A stretch of DNA of 64,000 nt from JACPYM01 sp963699175. GTDB taxonomy: Bacteria; Acidobacteriota; Blastocatellia; RBC074. Below the pieces are notes generated by a model that saw nothing but the letters and a program-made list of their open reading frames with translations, was not told the DNA's origin and did no database searches. Shown piece by piece: positions 1 to 8,626 of the stretch. Each line of letters starts with the position of its first letter. Within the stretch, counting starts at the first letter, position 1. The stretch spans positions 186,001 to 250,000 of the forward strand of contig OY969418.1 of NCBI GenBank assembly GCA_963699175.1. The letters are read 5' to 3'. Position numbers and translations under genes: made by a program.

Positions 1-951
1 AACTACGGCCAGCGCTTCCTGCCCGCGAGCATTGACCCGACCGTTTCCGGCGGGACGACGCCGCTGCCGGATAATTTCCTGCGCCCGTACAAGGGCTATG
101 GCGACATCAACTACATCGAGTTCGCCTCGAACTCGAACTATCACGCCTTGCAGGTGCAGGCGAACCGGCGCTTCTCGTCCAGCCTCTCGTTCGGCTTAAG
201 CTACACTTGGTCGAAGGCGATGGATTTGGTGGACGGCAATGGCAACAACATCAACCCGTTCATTGACCCGCACAGCCGCAACTACGGTAGAGCGGGCTTT
301 GATCGCACGCACAACTTCGTGGTCAATTATGTCTATCGCGTGCCCGGTCTGAGCAAGCATTGGGACAACGGCTTCACGCGCCAGGCGCTGGACGGCTGGG
401 AAGTGTCCGGCATCACGTCGTTGATTAGCGGCGCGCCTTCCGGCATCGGCTATGCGCTCGTGCAAGCGCGCGACCTAACCGGTGCCAGTGGCGGCGGCGT
501 GGACAGCCGTGTCGTGCTGATCGCCAACCCCGTCCTGTCCAGCGGTCAGCGTGACAGGACTTGTGCGCATGCTTTTGCTGCTACGGCTGCGGCTGCGGCG
601 GATCCGCGCAACCTGGTGGTGGGCTGTCATTTGAATGCCAATTCCGTGCTTCCGCCAACGGTGGCGGGGGATTTTGGCAAAGGCAATGCCGCGAAAGACT
701 TGTTCCGCCTGCCAGGCACGAACAACTGGGACATTTCGTTGTTCAAGAACTTCAACCTGGCGCGCGAAGGCAAAGTGCGGATGCAGTACCGCCTGGAGAT
801 GTACAACGCCTTCAACCACACGCAATTCACCGGTGTGGACACGACGGCGCGCTTTGATGTGAACAATAACCAGGTCAACGCGCTCTTTGGCTCCTACACG
901 TCTGCCGCCAACTCGCGGCGTATCGTGATGGGGTTGAAGCTCAACTTCTAA
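1..951 (+). CDS. TonB-dependent receptor, Oar-like beta-barrel C-terminus (5' partial)
   Basis: The reading frame is open from the first base of the window, so only the last 316 residues of a longer outer-membrane protein are seen. The visible part has alternating aromatic/polar strands such as SLSYTWSKAMD, FDRTHNFVVNYVYRVP and YRLEMYNAFNHTQFTG, and ends in a hydrophobic residue pattern closing with LKLNF, as in outer-membrane barrels with a terminal aromatic. These are hallmarks of the large Oar/TonB-dependent receptors abundant in Acidobacteriota, which often carry an N-terminal carboxypeptidase-regulatory-like domain and plug (not visible here). The substrate cannot be read from the sequence. 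A strong hairpin follows the stop. The first internal ATG/GTG is not taken as a start because upstream codons are clearly the same protein. Confidence 0.88.
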   Translation, partial: NYGQRFLPASIDPTVSGGTTPLPDNFLRPYKGYGDINYIEFASNSNYHALQVQANRRFSSSLSFGLSYTWSKAMDLVDGNGNNINPFIDPHSRNYGRAGFDRTHNFVVNYVYRVPGLSKHWDNGFTRQALDGWEVSGITSLISGAPSGIGYALVQARDLTGASGGGVDSRVVLIANPVLSSGQRDRTCAHAFAATAAAAADPRNLVVGCHLNANSVLPPTVAGDFGKGNAAKDLFRLPGTNNWDISLFKNFNLAREGKVRMQYRLEMYNAFNHTQFTGVDTTARFDVNNNQVNALFGSYTSAANSRRIVMGLKLNF

Positions 952-986
952 CGCGGACAGTTTGAATCCTACCGCCAACTATAGAT

Positions 987-1018
987 AATGCTAGAGCCGC
1001 GTGAGCGGCTCTAGCATT
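987..1018 (+). terminator. Hairpin terminator after the TonB receptor
   Basis: Perfect 14-bp inverted repeat (arms 987-1000 and 1005-1018) around a GTGA loop, 36 bases after the receptor stop. There is no long T tract, so termination strength is uncertain; it may alternatively be one of the window's palindromic repeats. Confidence 0.6.
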
Positions 1019-1111
1019 ACAACTTCCTGTATTCATCACGACTTGAATTTAGCAATGAAATACTCCACGGAGGCTGACGTTTCCGTGCCATCAAACTAAG
1101 GAGTGTTCCAG

Positions 1112-2728
1112 GTGGACTATCGAAAGTTTTTCAAAGTAACGGGCCTGCTGCTGCTCTTATTGCTGGGTTGCTTGGTGGGATGGAGCCCGCGTCAGCAAGC
1201 GCAAAGTGGCAAGCTGGCAGACTGGCTGACCGACGGCGGCGACATCGAACGCACCGCCTGGCAAAAGAACGAGCGCCTGCTTTCCACCACCAGCGCCAAA
1301 AACATGAAGCTGCTGTGGAAGATCAAGCTCGATAACGAACCACGCCAGATGCACAACCTATTGCCAGCGCTGATTGCGAGCAACGTGACAACCGCGAGCG
1401 GGCCGAAACAGATCGTGCTCGTCACGGGCGTCACCGACAACCTCTACGCGCTCGACGCCGAGACGGGTGCGCTGCTCTGGAAACATCATTTCCAATCCGA
1501 TTGGACGCCGCCGCCCGTTACCCGGGGCGACATCTTGTGCCCCGGCGGCATCACCGCAACACCAGTTATCGGGCCAACAGAGACGCCCGGCAAATACATC
1601 ATCTACGCCGCGGCTTGGGATGGCACGTTGCGCCGCGTAGATCTGGCGACGGGCAACGAGATTGCCCCACCTGCCAAATTCATGCCGCCCAACGGCAAGC
1701 CTTACGCGCTGAATCTGCGCAACAACGTCATCTATACGCATACGGCGCAGGGCTGCGGGCGCAATCCGAATATGGTCTACATCTACGACCTGGCCACGGA
1801 TAAAGTCGGCTCGTGGGGGCCAGCGGGTGGCGGTATGTGGGGACGCACCGGCCCCGCCATCAGTTCCAACGGCACGCTCTACACGGGCACAGGTGACGGC
1901 CCGTGGAACCCTGAGAATGGCGTGTACGGCAACGGCATCATCGGTGTGCAGCAAGACCCGGCGACGAAAGCTGGCAAGCTGGTGGATTACTACGGCCCGT
2001 CCAATGCCGAGTGGCTCTGGAAGCGCGACCTGGATATGCAGGTCACGCCCGCGATCTTCAAATACAAAGGCAAGGAGTTGATGATTGATGCGGGCAAAGA
2101 ATGCCGCATTTACTTAATGGACACCGACTCCATCGGCGGCGACGACCATCGCACGCCGCTCTATCGCACGCCGTTGATCTGCAACGAAGAAGTCAACTTC
2201 GCCTCGGCAGGCATCTGGGGTTCGTTGGCAACGTGGGAAGACGCCAAAGGTACGCGCTGGGCATTGACGCCGTTTTGGGGGCCGAAGCATTCCCAATTCA
2301 AAGCGCCGATTGAAAACGGCCCGATCAAATACGGCGCCATCGCCGCTTTCAAAGTCGAAGAGAAAGTCGGCAAATGGACGCTCGCACACGCCTGGCTTTC
2401 GCGCGATATGAACCACGCTGAACCGCCCGTCATCGCCAACGGCGTCGTCTTTGCTTATGGCAACGGCGAAGACACAGACCAAGCACGCTTTGACATCGGG
2501 TTGGCTTACAACAGCACGCAGTATCGCATCAAAGGCTCGTCGCACGCAGTACTTTATGCGCTGGACGCGCAGACAGGCAAAGAGCTGTGGTCGAGCGGTG
2601 ATCAAATCACCTCGTGGAGCCATTGGGGCGGGCTTTCGGTCGCCAATGGGCGGGTCTACCTCAACACGTTTGATGGCATGCAGTACTGCTTCGGCGTGAA
2701 GAGCGCGGGCGAGCAGTCAACACCTTAA
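1112..2728 (+). CDS. Secreted PQQ-type beta-propeller protein
   Basis: About 538 residues. A hydrophobic N-terminus (GLLLLLLLGCLVG) suggests a signal peptide, with LLGC as a possible lipobox, so the product may be a lipoprotein. The body carries propeller-blade signatures of the PQQ enzyme/PQQ-like family: LYALDAETGALLWKHHF, LRRVDLATG, LYALDAQTGKELWSSGDQI. Such propellers occur in periplasmic quinoprotein dehydrogenases and in non-enzymatic scaffolds; no clear PQQ/calcium catalytic set can be assigned by eye. GTG at 1112 is preferred over GTG at 1103, because the AAGGAG at 1098-1103 is then correctly spaced. It is followed by an alcohol dehydrogenase and a second propeller (4018-5694), whose N-terminal and C-terminal blades are similar in sequence, suggesting duplication. 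Confidence 0.8.
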   Translation: MDYRKFFKVTGLLLLLLLGCLVGWSPRQQAQSGKLADWLTDGGDIERTAWQKNERLLSTTSAKNMKLLWKIKLDNEPRQMHNLLPALIASNVTTASGPKQIVLVTGVTDNLYALDAETGALLWKHHFQSDWTPPPVTRGDILCPGGITATPVIGPTETPGKYIIYAAAWDGTLRRVDLATGNEIAPPAKFMPPNGKPYALNLRNNVIYTHTAQGCGRNPNMVYIYDLATDKVGSWGPAGGGMWGRTGPAISSNGTLYTGTGDGPWNPENGVYGNGIIGVQQDPATKAGKLVDYYGPSNAEWLWKRDLDMQVTPAIFKYKGKELMIDAGKECRIYLMDTDSIGGDDHRTPLYRTPLICNEEVNFASAGIWGSLATWEDAKGTRWALTPFWGPKHSQFKAPIENGPIKYGAIAAFKVEEKVGKWTLAHAWLSRDMNHAEPPVIANGVVFAYGNGEDTDQARFDIGLAYNSTQYRIKGSSHAVLYALDAQTGKELWSSGDQITSWSHWGGLSVANGRVYLNTFDGMQYCFGVKSAGEQSTP

Positions 2729-2743
2729 GCAAAATGGGCAATC

Positions 2744-2771
2744 AATCCGCAATCCGCAATCCGCAATCCGC
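2744..2771 (+). repeat. Four tandem copies of a 7-mer (AATCCGC)
   Basis: AATCCGC occurs four times in perfect tandem between the propeller gene and the alcohol dehydrogenase. A start at 2734 would translate it as part of an N-terminal extension. A second four-copy heptamer (GCACTCC) lies inside the kinase at 57024-57051. Confidence 0.9.
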
Positions 2772-2781
2772 AGTGGGCACG

Positions 2782-3924
2782 ATGCGCGCGCTGGCACTCA
2801 CCGCGCCCAGGCAAATGGAGGTGCGCGAAATCGCCCAGCCTGCGCCACAGCCGCGTGAAGTCCTGTTGAAAGTTGGCGGCGTCGGCTTGTGCGGCACCGA
2901 CTTTCATATTTTCGAGGGCCATGCCAATTACAACAGTGACGCGCATGGCCGCCTGATTCCACTCTCGGAGCAGGCGCAGATAATGGGCCACGAATTCTGT
3001 GGTACGGTGGTCGAAGTAGGTGGTGCGGTTAGCGATTTACGAGTTGGCGATCGCGTCGTAGTTGATCAGGGCTTGAGTTGTGTTAGCAGTGCCAAAGCAG
3101 AATTGTGCGAATACTGCGCCACCGGCAATTCGCACCAGTGTGCCGAATATCGCGAGCACGGCATCACTGGCTTGCAAGGCGCGCTGGCCGACTACGTCGC
3201 GGTGCCGGCCGTCAACGCGGTCAAGGTGGAAAGCGATTTGCCGATGGAGCAATGCGCGCTGGTTGAACCGCTCGGTTGCGTTATTCATTCGAGCACGATG
3301 CTCAGGCAAGCGCAGGCGCGTTACACCTTCGGCGGTGATCGTCCCGTTCGAAACGTGTTGGTGTGCGGCGCAGGCCCAGCGGGCTTGCTGTTCACGCAAT
3401 ACCTGCGCAATGTGCTGGGCTTCGATGGGCTGCTGATCGTCAGCGAACCTTCACCACAGCGCCGTGAGTTGGTCTTAGGTTATGGCGCCAGTGCCGCGCT
3501 CGATCCAACGCAAACCGATTTAGTGCCAGCCGTCCAAGATTTGACGCATGGCGAGCGCATTCATTGCCTGATCGAATCTGCTGGCGTAGCGCAATTGTTC
3601 AAGCAGATGCCCGGCTTGCTGCGTAAACAGGCGACCGTGTTGCTCTATGGTCACGGGCATCACGGCGTGGATTTAGGCGTGCTCAACAATGTGCAGTTTC
3701 TGGAGCCGACGCTGGTCTCGCCCATCGGCGCTTCGGGCGGTTTCGAGACGGATGGACGGCCGAGCACGTACTGGCAGGCGTTGCATCTGTTGAGCAGCGG
3801 CCAGATTAATGTCTCCAAGTTCATTACGCATTGCTATCGCAGACTCGACGAAGTGCCACGCGGTTTTGCGCAAGACCGCTTTGGCGCGGATTTCATCAAG
3901 GGCGTGGCGCTGCTTGACCATTGA
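2782..3924 (+). CDS. Zinc-dependent alcohol/threonine dehydrogenase-like oxidoreductase (MDR family)
   Basis: 380 residues from ATG 2782. The N-terminal GroES-like domain has the catalytic-zinc region GLCGTD and GHEFCG. A structural zinc loop with four cysteines follows (LSCVSS...LCEYCATGNSHQC), then a Rossmann domain (VLVCGAGPAGLLFTQ). This is the medium-chain dehydrogenase layout of sorbitol, threonine and related NAD(P)-dependent polyol dehydrogenases; the substrate is not determinable. The open frame extends upstream to 2734, but that extension is largely the translated heptamer repeat, so 2782 is the likelier start even though no strong ribosome-binding site is visible. It is cytoplasmic, unlike the secreted propellers on either side. 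Confidence 0.85.
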   Translation: MRALALTAPRQMEVREIAQPAPQPREVLLKVGGVGLCGTDFHIFEGHANYNSDAHGRLIPLSEQAQIMGHEFCGTVVEVGGAVSDLRVGDRVVVDQGLSCVSSAKAELCEYCATGNSHQCAEYREHGITGLQGALADYVAVPAVNAVKVESDLPMEQCALVEPLGCVIHSSTMLRQAQARYTFGGDRPVRNVLVCGAGPAGLLFTQYLRNVLGFDGLLIVSEPSPQRRELVLGYGASAALDPTQTDLVPAVQDLTHGERIHCLIESAGVAQLFKQMPGLLRKQATVLLYGHGHHGVDLGVLNNVQFLEPTLVSPIGASGGFETDGRPSTYWQALHLLSSGQINVSKFITHCYRRLDEVPRGFAQDRFGADFIKGVALLDH

Positions 3925-3935
3925 TTATCAAACCT

Positions 3936-3990
3936 GTAGTGCAGGTTCCCAACCTGCACTACTTGTGACGGACAGGTTGAGAACCTGTCC
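3936..3990. repeat. Double palindrome (GCAGGTT/AACCTGC family)
   Basis: Two adjacent hairpins: a 12-bp stem with a 3-base loop (3936-3947/3951-3962) and an 8-bp stem with GAG loop (3971-3978/3982-3989). The same GCAGGTT...AACCTGC words recur at 36274-36350, so this is an intergenic repeat family; it could also act as a terminator for the dehydrogenase. Confidence 0.8.
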
Positions 3991-4017
3991 TACCAATGTT
4001 CTGAAGGAGTTTCGACA

Positions 4018-5694
4018 ATGAGAAGATTTGTTGCTGTGTTCATCTGTTGTTTCGGCTGTGGCTTGGCTTGGCTGGTTGTAGCAAAAGCCCAGGGACGAGG
4101 CGGCGGCGATTGGATGACGAGCAATGGCGATGCCCAGCGTTCGGCCTGGGTCAGGGCGGATGCGAAGATTTCGCCAGCGACAATGCAGAAGCCGGGCTTC
4201 AAATTCTTGTGGAAGCTCAAGCTCAATAATCAACCCAAACAGTTGAACTCCTTGACGCCGCCGTCAACGCTCGAACGTTTGATCGGCTACCGGGGCTTCC
4301 GCATGCTCGGCTTTGTGGGTGGCAGCTCCGATAACGTCATTACGATAGACACCGACCTGGGACGCATGGAATGGGAGAAGCACTTGGCCTCAAGTGCTCC
4401 GCCACAGGCCGGCACGCTCGCTTGCCCTGGCGGGATGACGACTAGCGTGGTGCGTCCAACTCTCGCTGCGATACCGGCATTGGCGGGCGGAGGCGGTGGT
4501 GGCGGGCGCAGTAACCCGGCGAAAAGCGCAGTTGGCGAGCCTGGCAAAGGAGCGGTCACATTGGCGCTGGTTCAACCGGCTCCGGCAGGCCCACCGCCTA
4601 GTCAACCTCCGGCTAATCCCCCGCGTCCCAATCCCGCTAACCCGCCGGGCGGCCAATTTGGGCGTGGGCCTTTTCTCGTCTACGCCCTCGCCAGTGATGG
4701 CAAACTGCACGGAATGCACCTCTCGAACGGCGCCGATTTCGAGCCGCCCGTAAACTTCCTGCCGCCGAATGCCAATGCTAACGGGTTGATCGTGGTTGAC
4801 AACGTTGCCTACGTCGTGACCGAAGGGAATTGTGGCAGTGCGCCGAATGGCGTATGGGCGCTTGATCTCGCTTCCAAACAAGTCAGCACCTGGAAAGCCA
4901 ATGTTGCCGGTCAAGCCGGGCCGGTCTTTGGCGGCGACGGGACAGTCTACGTGGCGACAACGAGTGGCGGCGAATCACCAAACTCGCTCGTGGCGCTCGA
5001 AACCGGAACGCTGAAGGTGAAGGGCTGGTATTCGGCAGGGAATCAGGAATTCTCTGCTACGCCAGTTATCTTCGAGTACAAAGGAAAGACGCTGATCGCC
5101 GCGACTACCAAAGACGGGCGCGTTCACTTGCTCGACAGCACGAGCCTGGGCGGCGCTGATCATAAAACTGCGCTCTCCACCACAACCGCATCATTAAAGA
5201 CGGCGGACTTCGCGCCGGGTGCGTTGGCGAGTTGGCAGGATCGCAGCGGCACGCGTTGGATTCTCGCGCCGACTGTGGGCACGCAGGCTGCCGAGCTGGG
5301 CTTCAAGCCAAGTAACGGCGCAGTGACAAAAGGCGCTGTGGTGGCCTGGAAGGTCGTCGAACAAAATGGCGCGACGACGCTCGAACCGGATTGGGTCTCG
5401 CGCGATTTGAACACGCCGCTCGTGCCGACGATTATCAATGGCGTGGTTTTCGTGACTTCGAGCGGTGAGTTTCGTACCAGTGACAGCAAGGTAGCGGCGA
5501 CGCAACGTGCGCTGCGTTCGTCGCGCGCCGTGCTTTATGCGCTCGACGGGCTGACCGGTAAGGAAGTCTGGTCGAGCGGTACGACGATTACTTCGTTTGC
5601 ACGGGGCGGAGCGCTGTCTGGCGGTATGGGCCAAATCTATCTGACGACGCACGACGGCACGATCTACGCGTTTGGTTTTCCGATGGAGCATTGA
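4018..5694 (+). CDS. Secreted PQQ-type beta-propeller protein with Gly/Pro-rich insert
   Basis: 558 residues starting at ATG 4018 behind a good GAAGGAG site. The N-terminus (basic MRRF, hydrophobic core, AKAQG) is a Sec signal peptide. Propeller blades are seen (NVITIDTDLGRMEWEKHL, LVALETGTLKVKGWY, LYALDGLTGKEVWSSGTTITSF), the last nearly matching the end of the 1112-2728 protein. Around residues 155-225 a low-complexity glycine- and proline-rich segment interrupts the fold, probably as a surface loop or linker. Role unknown; it is transcribed with the haem-c/HhH protein 3 bases downstream, so it may take part in periplasmic redox chemistry (inference). Confidence 0.82.
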   Translation: MRRFVAVFICCFGCGLAWLVVAKAQGRGGGDWMTSNGDAQRSAWVRADAKISPATMQKPGFKFLWKLKLNNQPKQLNSLTPPSTLERLIGYRGFRMLGFVGGSSDNVITIDTDLGRMEWEKHLASSAPPQAGTLACPGGMTTSVVRPTLAAIPALAGGGGGGGRSNPAKSAVGEPGKGAVTLALVQPAPAGPPPSQPPANPPRPNPANPPGGQFGRGPFLVYALASDGKLHGMHLSNGADFEPPVNFLPPNANANGLIVVDNVAYVVTEGNCGSAPNGVWALDLASKQVSTWKANVAGQAGPVFGGDGTVYVATTSGGESPNSLVALETGTLKVKGWYSAGNQEFSATPVIFEYKGKTLIAATTKDGRVHLLDSTSLGGADHKTALSTTTASLKTADFAPGALASWQDRSGTRWILAPTVGTQAAELGFKPSNGAVTKGAVVAWKVVEQNGATTLEPDWVSRDLNTPLVPTIINGVVFVTSSGEFRTSDSKVAATQRALRSSRAVLYALDGLTGKEVWSSGTTITSFARGGALSGGMGQIYLTTHDGTIYAFGFPMEH

Positions 5695-5697
5695 AGC

Positions 5698-6222
5698 ATG
5701 AAACAAGTAGTTATGTCTTCAATCACTGCTTCGCGCGGGTGGCGTTTGTTGTTGTTCGGTGTCAGCTTGGCGTTTTTCGCTGGCAACGCTTGGGTGAACT
5801 TATCAGCCAGCCAGGGCAGACCGTTACCAGATGGGCCGGGCAAAGCGGAAACGCAAAAACTTTGCTCGCAATGCCACGAACTGGATAAATCGTTTTCGCA
5901 AAGCCAGGATCGGGCAGGTTGGCAGCGTACTATCGAGAAGATGGTCGCCTTCGGTATGAAAAGCACGGAGCAAGAAACCAAAGCCGTGCTCGAATATCTG
6001 GTCAAAAACTTCCCCGCCGATGAACTGCCAAAGATCAACGTGAACAAAGCCGAGGCGATTGATTTGGAGAGCGGCTTGTCGCTCAAACGCTCGCAAGCCG
6101 CAGCGATCATTCAATACCGCAAGGAGCACGGCGCTTTCAAATCCATCGAAGACTTGAAGAAGGTGCCCGGCGTTGACGCTGAGAAGATCGAGGCAAAGAA
6201 GGATCGCCTGATATTCAAGTAA
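5698..6222 (+). CDS. Periplasmic c-type haem protein with helix-hairpin-helix domain
   Basis: 174 residues. An N-terminal hydrophobic stretch (about 16-36) serves as signal peptide or anchor. CSQCH at residues 56-60 is a haem-c attachment motif in a short cytochrome-like domain (KAETQKLCSQCHELDKSF...WQRTIEKMV). The C-terminal part (about 112-174) is a ComEA-type helix-hairpin-helix with INVNKAEAIDLESGLSLK and IEDLKKVPGVDAEKI. The combination recurs in proteins encoded beside PQQ propellers, where the small cytochrome may accept electrons. It starts 3 bases after the propeller stop and its stop overlaps the next start (TAATG), so these genes form an operon. Confidence 0.82.
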   Translation: MKQVVMSSITASRGWRLLLFGVSLAFFAGNAWVNLSASQGRPLPDGPGKAETQKLCSQCHELDKSFSQSQDRAGWQRTIEKMVAFGMKSTEQETKAVLEYLVKNFPADELPKINVNKAEAIDLESGLSLKRSQAAAIIQYRKEHGAFKSIEDLKKVPGVDAEKIEAKKDRLIFK

Positions 6223-6980
6223 TGAAAAGCTGGATCGGCAAAATAATGTTGGGTCTGGTTGTGCTGGCCGGCCTTGTTGCGGCCCGCGCGCCACAGGATT
6301 GCGCCACTGTTACGGCGGCGCTCGAACGGCGGTTGGAAGCACAGCGGCGCTTGCTGAGCGATTGGGCTGGGCTGATTCATTACGGCAGCGAAAACACCGA
6401 ACTCCCGCGCCCCGCGCGCACTGAAGACCGCGTGGTTTTTCTAGGCGACGAGATCACCGAATACTGGGGCCGCGGCAAGGCGCAGTTCTTTCCGGGCAAG
6501 CCATATTTGAATCGCGGCATCCAGGGCCAGACCACACCACAAATGTTGGTGCGCTTTCGCCAGGATGTAATTGCGCTGAAGCCTAAAGTCGTAGTGATTC
6601 TGGCCGGTATGAACGACATTGCCAGTTTCTACGAGCCGATTACGCAGGCGATGACGGCGGAGAATATTACGTCCATCGTCGAGCTGGCCAAGTCGAACAA
6701 CATCCGCGTCGTGCTGGCTTCGCTCACCCCAGTTTGTGATTGTTACGTGAAACAAACATCGCTCAGGCCACAGGGCAAGATCATTGGCATCAACGGCTGG
6801 CTCAAGTCGTATGCCGCCACGAGTGGTTCGGTCTATCTTGACTACTCTGCGGCGCTGACCGAGGGGCGCAATTTCAAGAAAGAGTTGACCAACGATGGGC
6901 TGCTGCCGAATGAAGCGGGTTATGCGGTGATGGCCCCGCTCGCCGAAGCAGCGATTGCCCAGGCGCTGGGTAAGAAGTGA
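6222..6980 (+). CDS. SGNH/GDSL-fold secreted protein lacking catalytic Ser and His (probable pseudoenzyme)
   Basis: 252 residues with a signal peptide (MKSWIGKIMLGLVVLAGLVAARA). All SGNH blocks are recognisable: block I VVFLGDEITEYW, block II NRGIQGQTT, block III GMND (129-132), block V DGLLPNEAGYAVMAPL. In active family members block I is GDS and block V is DGxHPN. Here residue 77 is Glu (GAG) and residue 228 is Leu (CTG), so nucleophile and general base are both missing while the fold looks intact. The closest resemblance is to PAF-acetylhydrolase-like esterases. Translation is coupled to the preceding gene through TAATG. Confidence 0.85.
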   Translation: MKSWIGKIMLGLVVLAGLVAARAPQDCATVTAALERRLEAQRRLLSDWAGLIHYGSENTELPRPARTEDRVVFLGDEITEYWGRGKAQFFPGKPYLNRGIQGQTTPQMLVRFRQDVIALKPKVVVILAGMNDIASFYEPITQAMTAENITSIVELAKSNNIRVVLASLTPVCDCYVKQTSLRPQGKIIGINGWLKSYAATSGSVYLDYSAALTEGRNFKKELTNDGLLPNEAGYAVMAPLAEAAIAQALGKK

Positions 6981-6981
6981 C

Positions 6982-7063
6982 GTAGCGTAGACTGTCCAGT
7001 CTGCGCATGACTTCGGAATTTGTGAATCGCGGAAACAGGCGCAGACTGGACAGTCTACGCTAC
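6982..7063. repeat. Long intergenic inverted repeat, 25-bp arms
   Basis: Arms 6982-7006 and 7039-7063 are perfect reverse complements separated by 32 bases. The outer ends read GTAGCGTAGAC/GTCTACGCTAC. It lies between the SGNH gene and the next operon and resembles the paired REP (REPIN) layout seen again at 58732-58837. Confidence 0.9.
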
Positions 7064-7082
7064 ATCTTCTGAGGAGCAATCA

Positions 7083-8132
7083 ATGAGCACTGAAAACAAA
7101 TACCCAAAACTTCACAATGCGACTTGGCCGGGACTGGTTGGCAAAGGCGGCCCGGACGCCGAACCAATTATCGAATTTGAAACGATGCTCGACCTGACCG
7201 CCGCGGCCGAAGTGGACGGCCAGAGATTTGACGGCGTAGACATTTTCTTGTCACTGCCGCATACCGATATTGATTCGACCGACGACCAACTGAAAGAACT
7301 GGCCGATCAAGTCGCCTCGCGCGGTCTGGTCATCGGCTCGCTCGTCGCGCCCGTCTGGGGGCCGACCGGCGGCGGCTCGGCGATGGGCTCGGAAGAAGAG
7401 CGCAAAGCGTTCCTGACGCAGGTGCAAAAGTCCTGCGCGATTGCCAAGAAGCTCAACGATCTAGGCATTCGCAAATACGGCATTGTGCGCGTTGATTCGT
7501 CATGCAGCCCAGCGGATTGGGCCGAAGACCCGGCGGGCAACACCAAGAAGATCGCCAACACTTTCCGCGAGGCTTGCAACATCGCCGAAAGCTACGGCGA
7601 GCGCCTGGCCGCCGAGGGCGAAATCTGTTGGGGCGGCATGCATAGCTGGAAGTATTTGAACGAACTGCTCGAACAAGTGGGACGGCCCGCAACGCTTGGC
7701 ATTCAAGCCGACATGGCGCACACAATGTTGTTCACGCTCGGCTACAACGCGCCCGAACACCGCTTGCTGCCCGCAGACTACGACTGGTCGAACAATGAAG
7801 TGTTGTATGAAGCCTTGGGCAAGATGACCAGCGTGTTGCGCCCGTGGGTGAAAGACTTCCACGTCGCGCAGAATGACGCCACGGTGAAAGGCTCCGGCTC
7901 ACACGACAAGACCGGACGCCATTGCCTGCCCAACGACCCCAACGGCAAGATGGATGTAGTGCGCGCCGCGGGGCTGTGGTTGCGTGATGAAAAAGGCGAG
8001 CCGACGCGCAGCACGCAGCACATCAATTGGGATGGCTGCATGTTCTCGAATGAAACGATGCTCGACCCGCAGACGTGGAATAACATTCTGGCGACGATGA
8101 TTGCGGTGCGGGATGCGCACGGCTGGAATTAA
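7083..8132 (+). CDS. Xylose isomerase-like TIM-barrel (sugar phosphate isomerase/epimerase family)
   Basis: 349 residues with a GAGGAG-type site just before ATG 7083. Signatures include FDGVDIFLSLPHTDID, GLVIGSLVAPVWG, IRKYGIVRVDSSC, AAEGEICWGGMHSWKYLNELL, LGIQADMAHTMLF and WVKDFHVAQND, with acidic and histidine residues at strand ends that would bind a divalent metal. No signal peptide, so cytoplasmic. Family members isomerise or epimerise sugars, polyols or keto-sugars; the substrate is open. It heads a run of co-oriented sugar genes, including a Gfo/Idh/MocA oxidoreductase and a DUF1080 protein, which commonly accompany such barrels in Acidobacteriota. Confidence 0.85.
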   Translation: MSTENKYPKLHNATWPGLVGKGGPDAEPIIEFETMLDLTAAAEVDGQRFDGVDIFLSLPHTDIDSTDDQLKELADQVASRGLVIGSLVAPVWGPTGGGSAMGSEEERKAFLTQVQKSCAIAKKLNDLGIRKYGIVRVDSSCSPADWAEDPAGNTKKIANTFREACNIAESYGERLAAEGEICWGGMHSWKYLNELLEQVGRPATLGIQADMAHTMLFTLGYNAPEHRLLPADYDWSNNEVLYEALGKMTSVLRPWVKDFHVAQNDATVKGSGSHDKTGRHCLPNDPNGKMDVVRAAGLWLRDEKGEPTRSTQHINWDGCMFSNETMLDPQTWNNILATMIAVRDAHGWN

Positions 8133-8188
8133 AGATGCTTGTTCGCGTTTGCCAGGCAATGATATTGTTGCGTTGAAGATTTTGATAA

Positions 8189-8626
8189 ATGATTCCGCCC
8201 TTCAGACGAAATGGGACATTGCCGCCAGGCATCCACTGGGCGACTTGGGAAGAAGTCGCCGAACGCTTTGGCGGCAATGCTCATCGTCAAGCTTTGCTGG
8301 CAGGACTCAGGCGGGCGCTGGACAATTTGCGGCAGGCTGGCTGCCGCGAAGTGTATTTGGGTGGGAGTTTTGTCACGGCTAAGGCCGAGCCAGCAGACTT
8401 CGATGGTTGTTGGAGCAAAGTTAGCGTGGTGCCAGAAAAGCTCGATCCTGTTCTGCTGGATTTCAGTCAGGAGCGCGCAGCACAGAAAGCGAAATTCGGC
8501 GGCGAGCTATTCATCGCGCAGGCTCCAGCCAATGAACAGCACCTGTTTCTGGGCTTCTTCCAACGTGACCGCCGCAATCAGCGCCGGGGCATTATCGGTA
8601 TCCGATTGAATGAGGAGTTGTCATGA
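8189..8626 (+). CDS. Minimal nucleotidyltransferase-like protein (possible toxin/antitoxin partner)
   Basis: 145 residues. The central GGSFVTAKAEPADFDGCW (about residues 58-75) matches the nucleotidyltransferase pattern G-G/S-S followed by D-x-D, giving a probable MNT-like fold; similar proteins are annotated as DUF6932. No signal peptide or membrane segment. Its stop overlaps the start of the next gene by four bases (ATGA), and that gene encodes an XRE-type regulator. This two-gene organisation is typical of toxin-antitoxin-like modules. Function is inferred from motif and context only. Confidence 0.65.
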   Translation: MIPPFRRNGTLPPGIHWATWEEVAERFGGNAHRQALLAGLRRALDNLRQAGCREVYLGGSFVTAKAEPADFDGCWSKVSVVPEKLDPVLLDFSQERAAQKAKFGGELFIAQAPANEQHLFLGFFQRDRRNQRRGIIGIRLNEELS

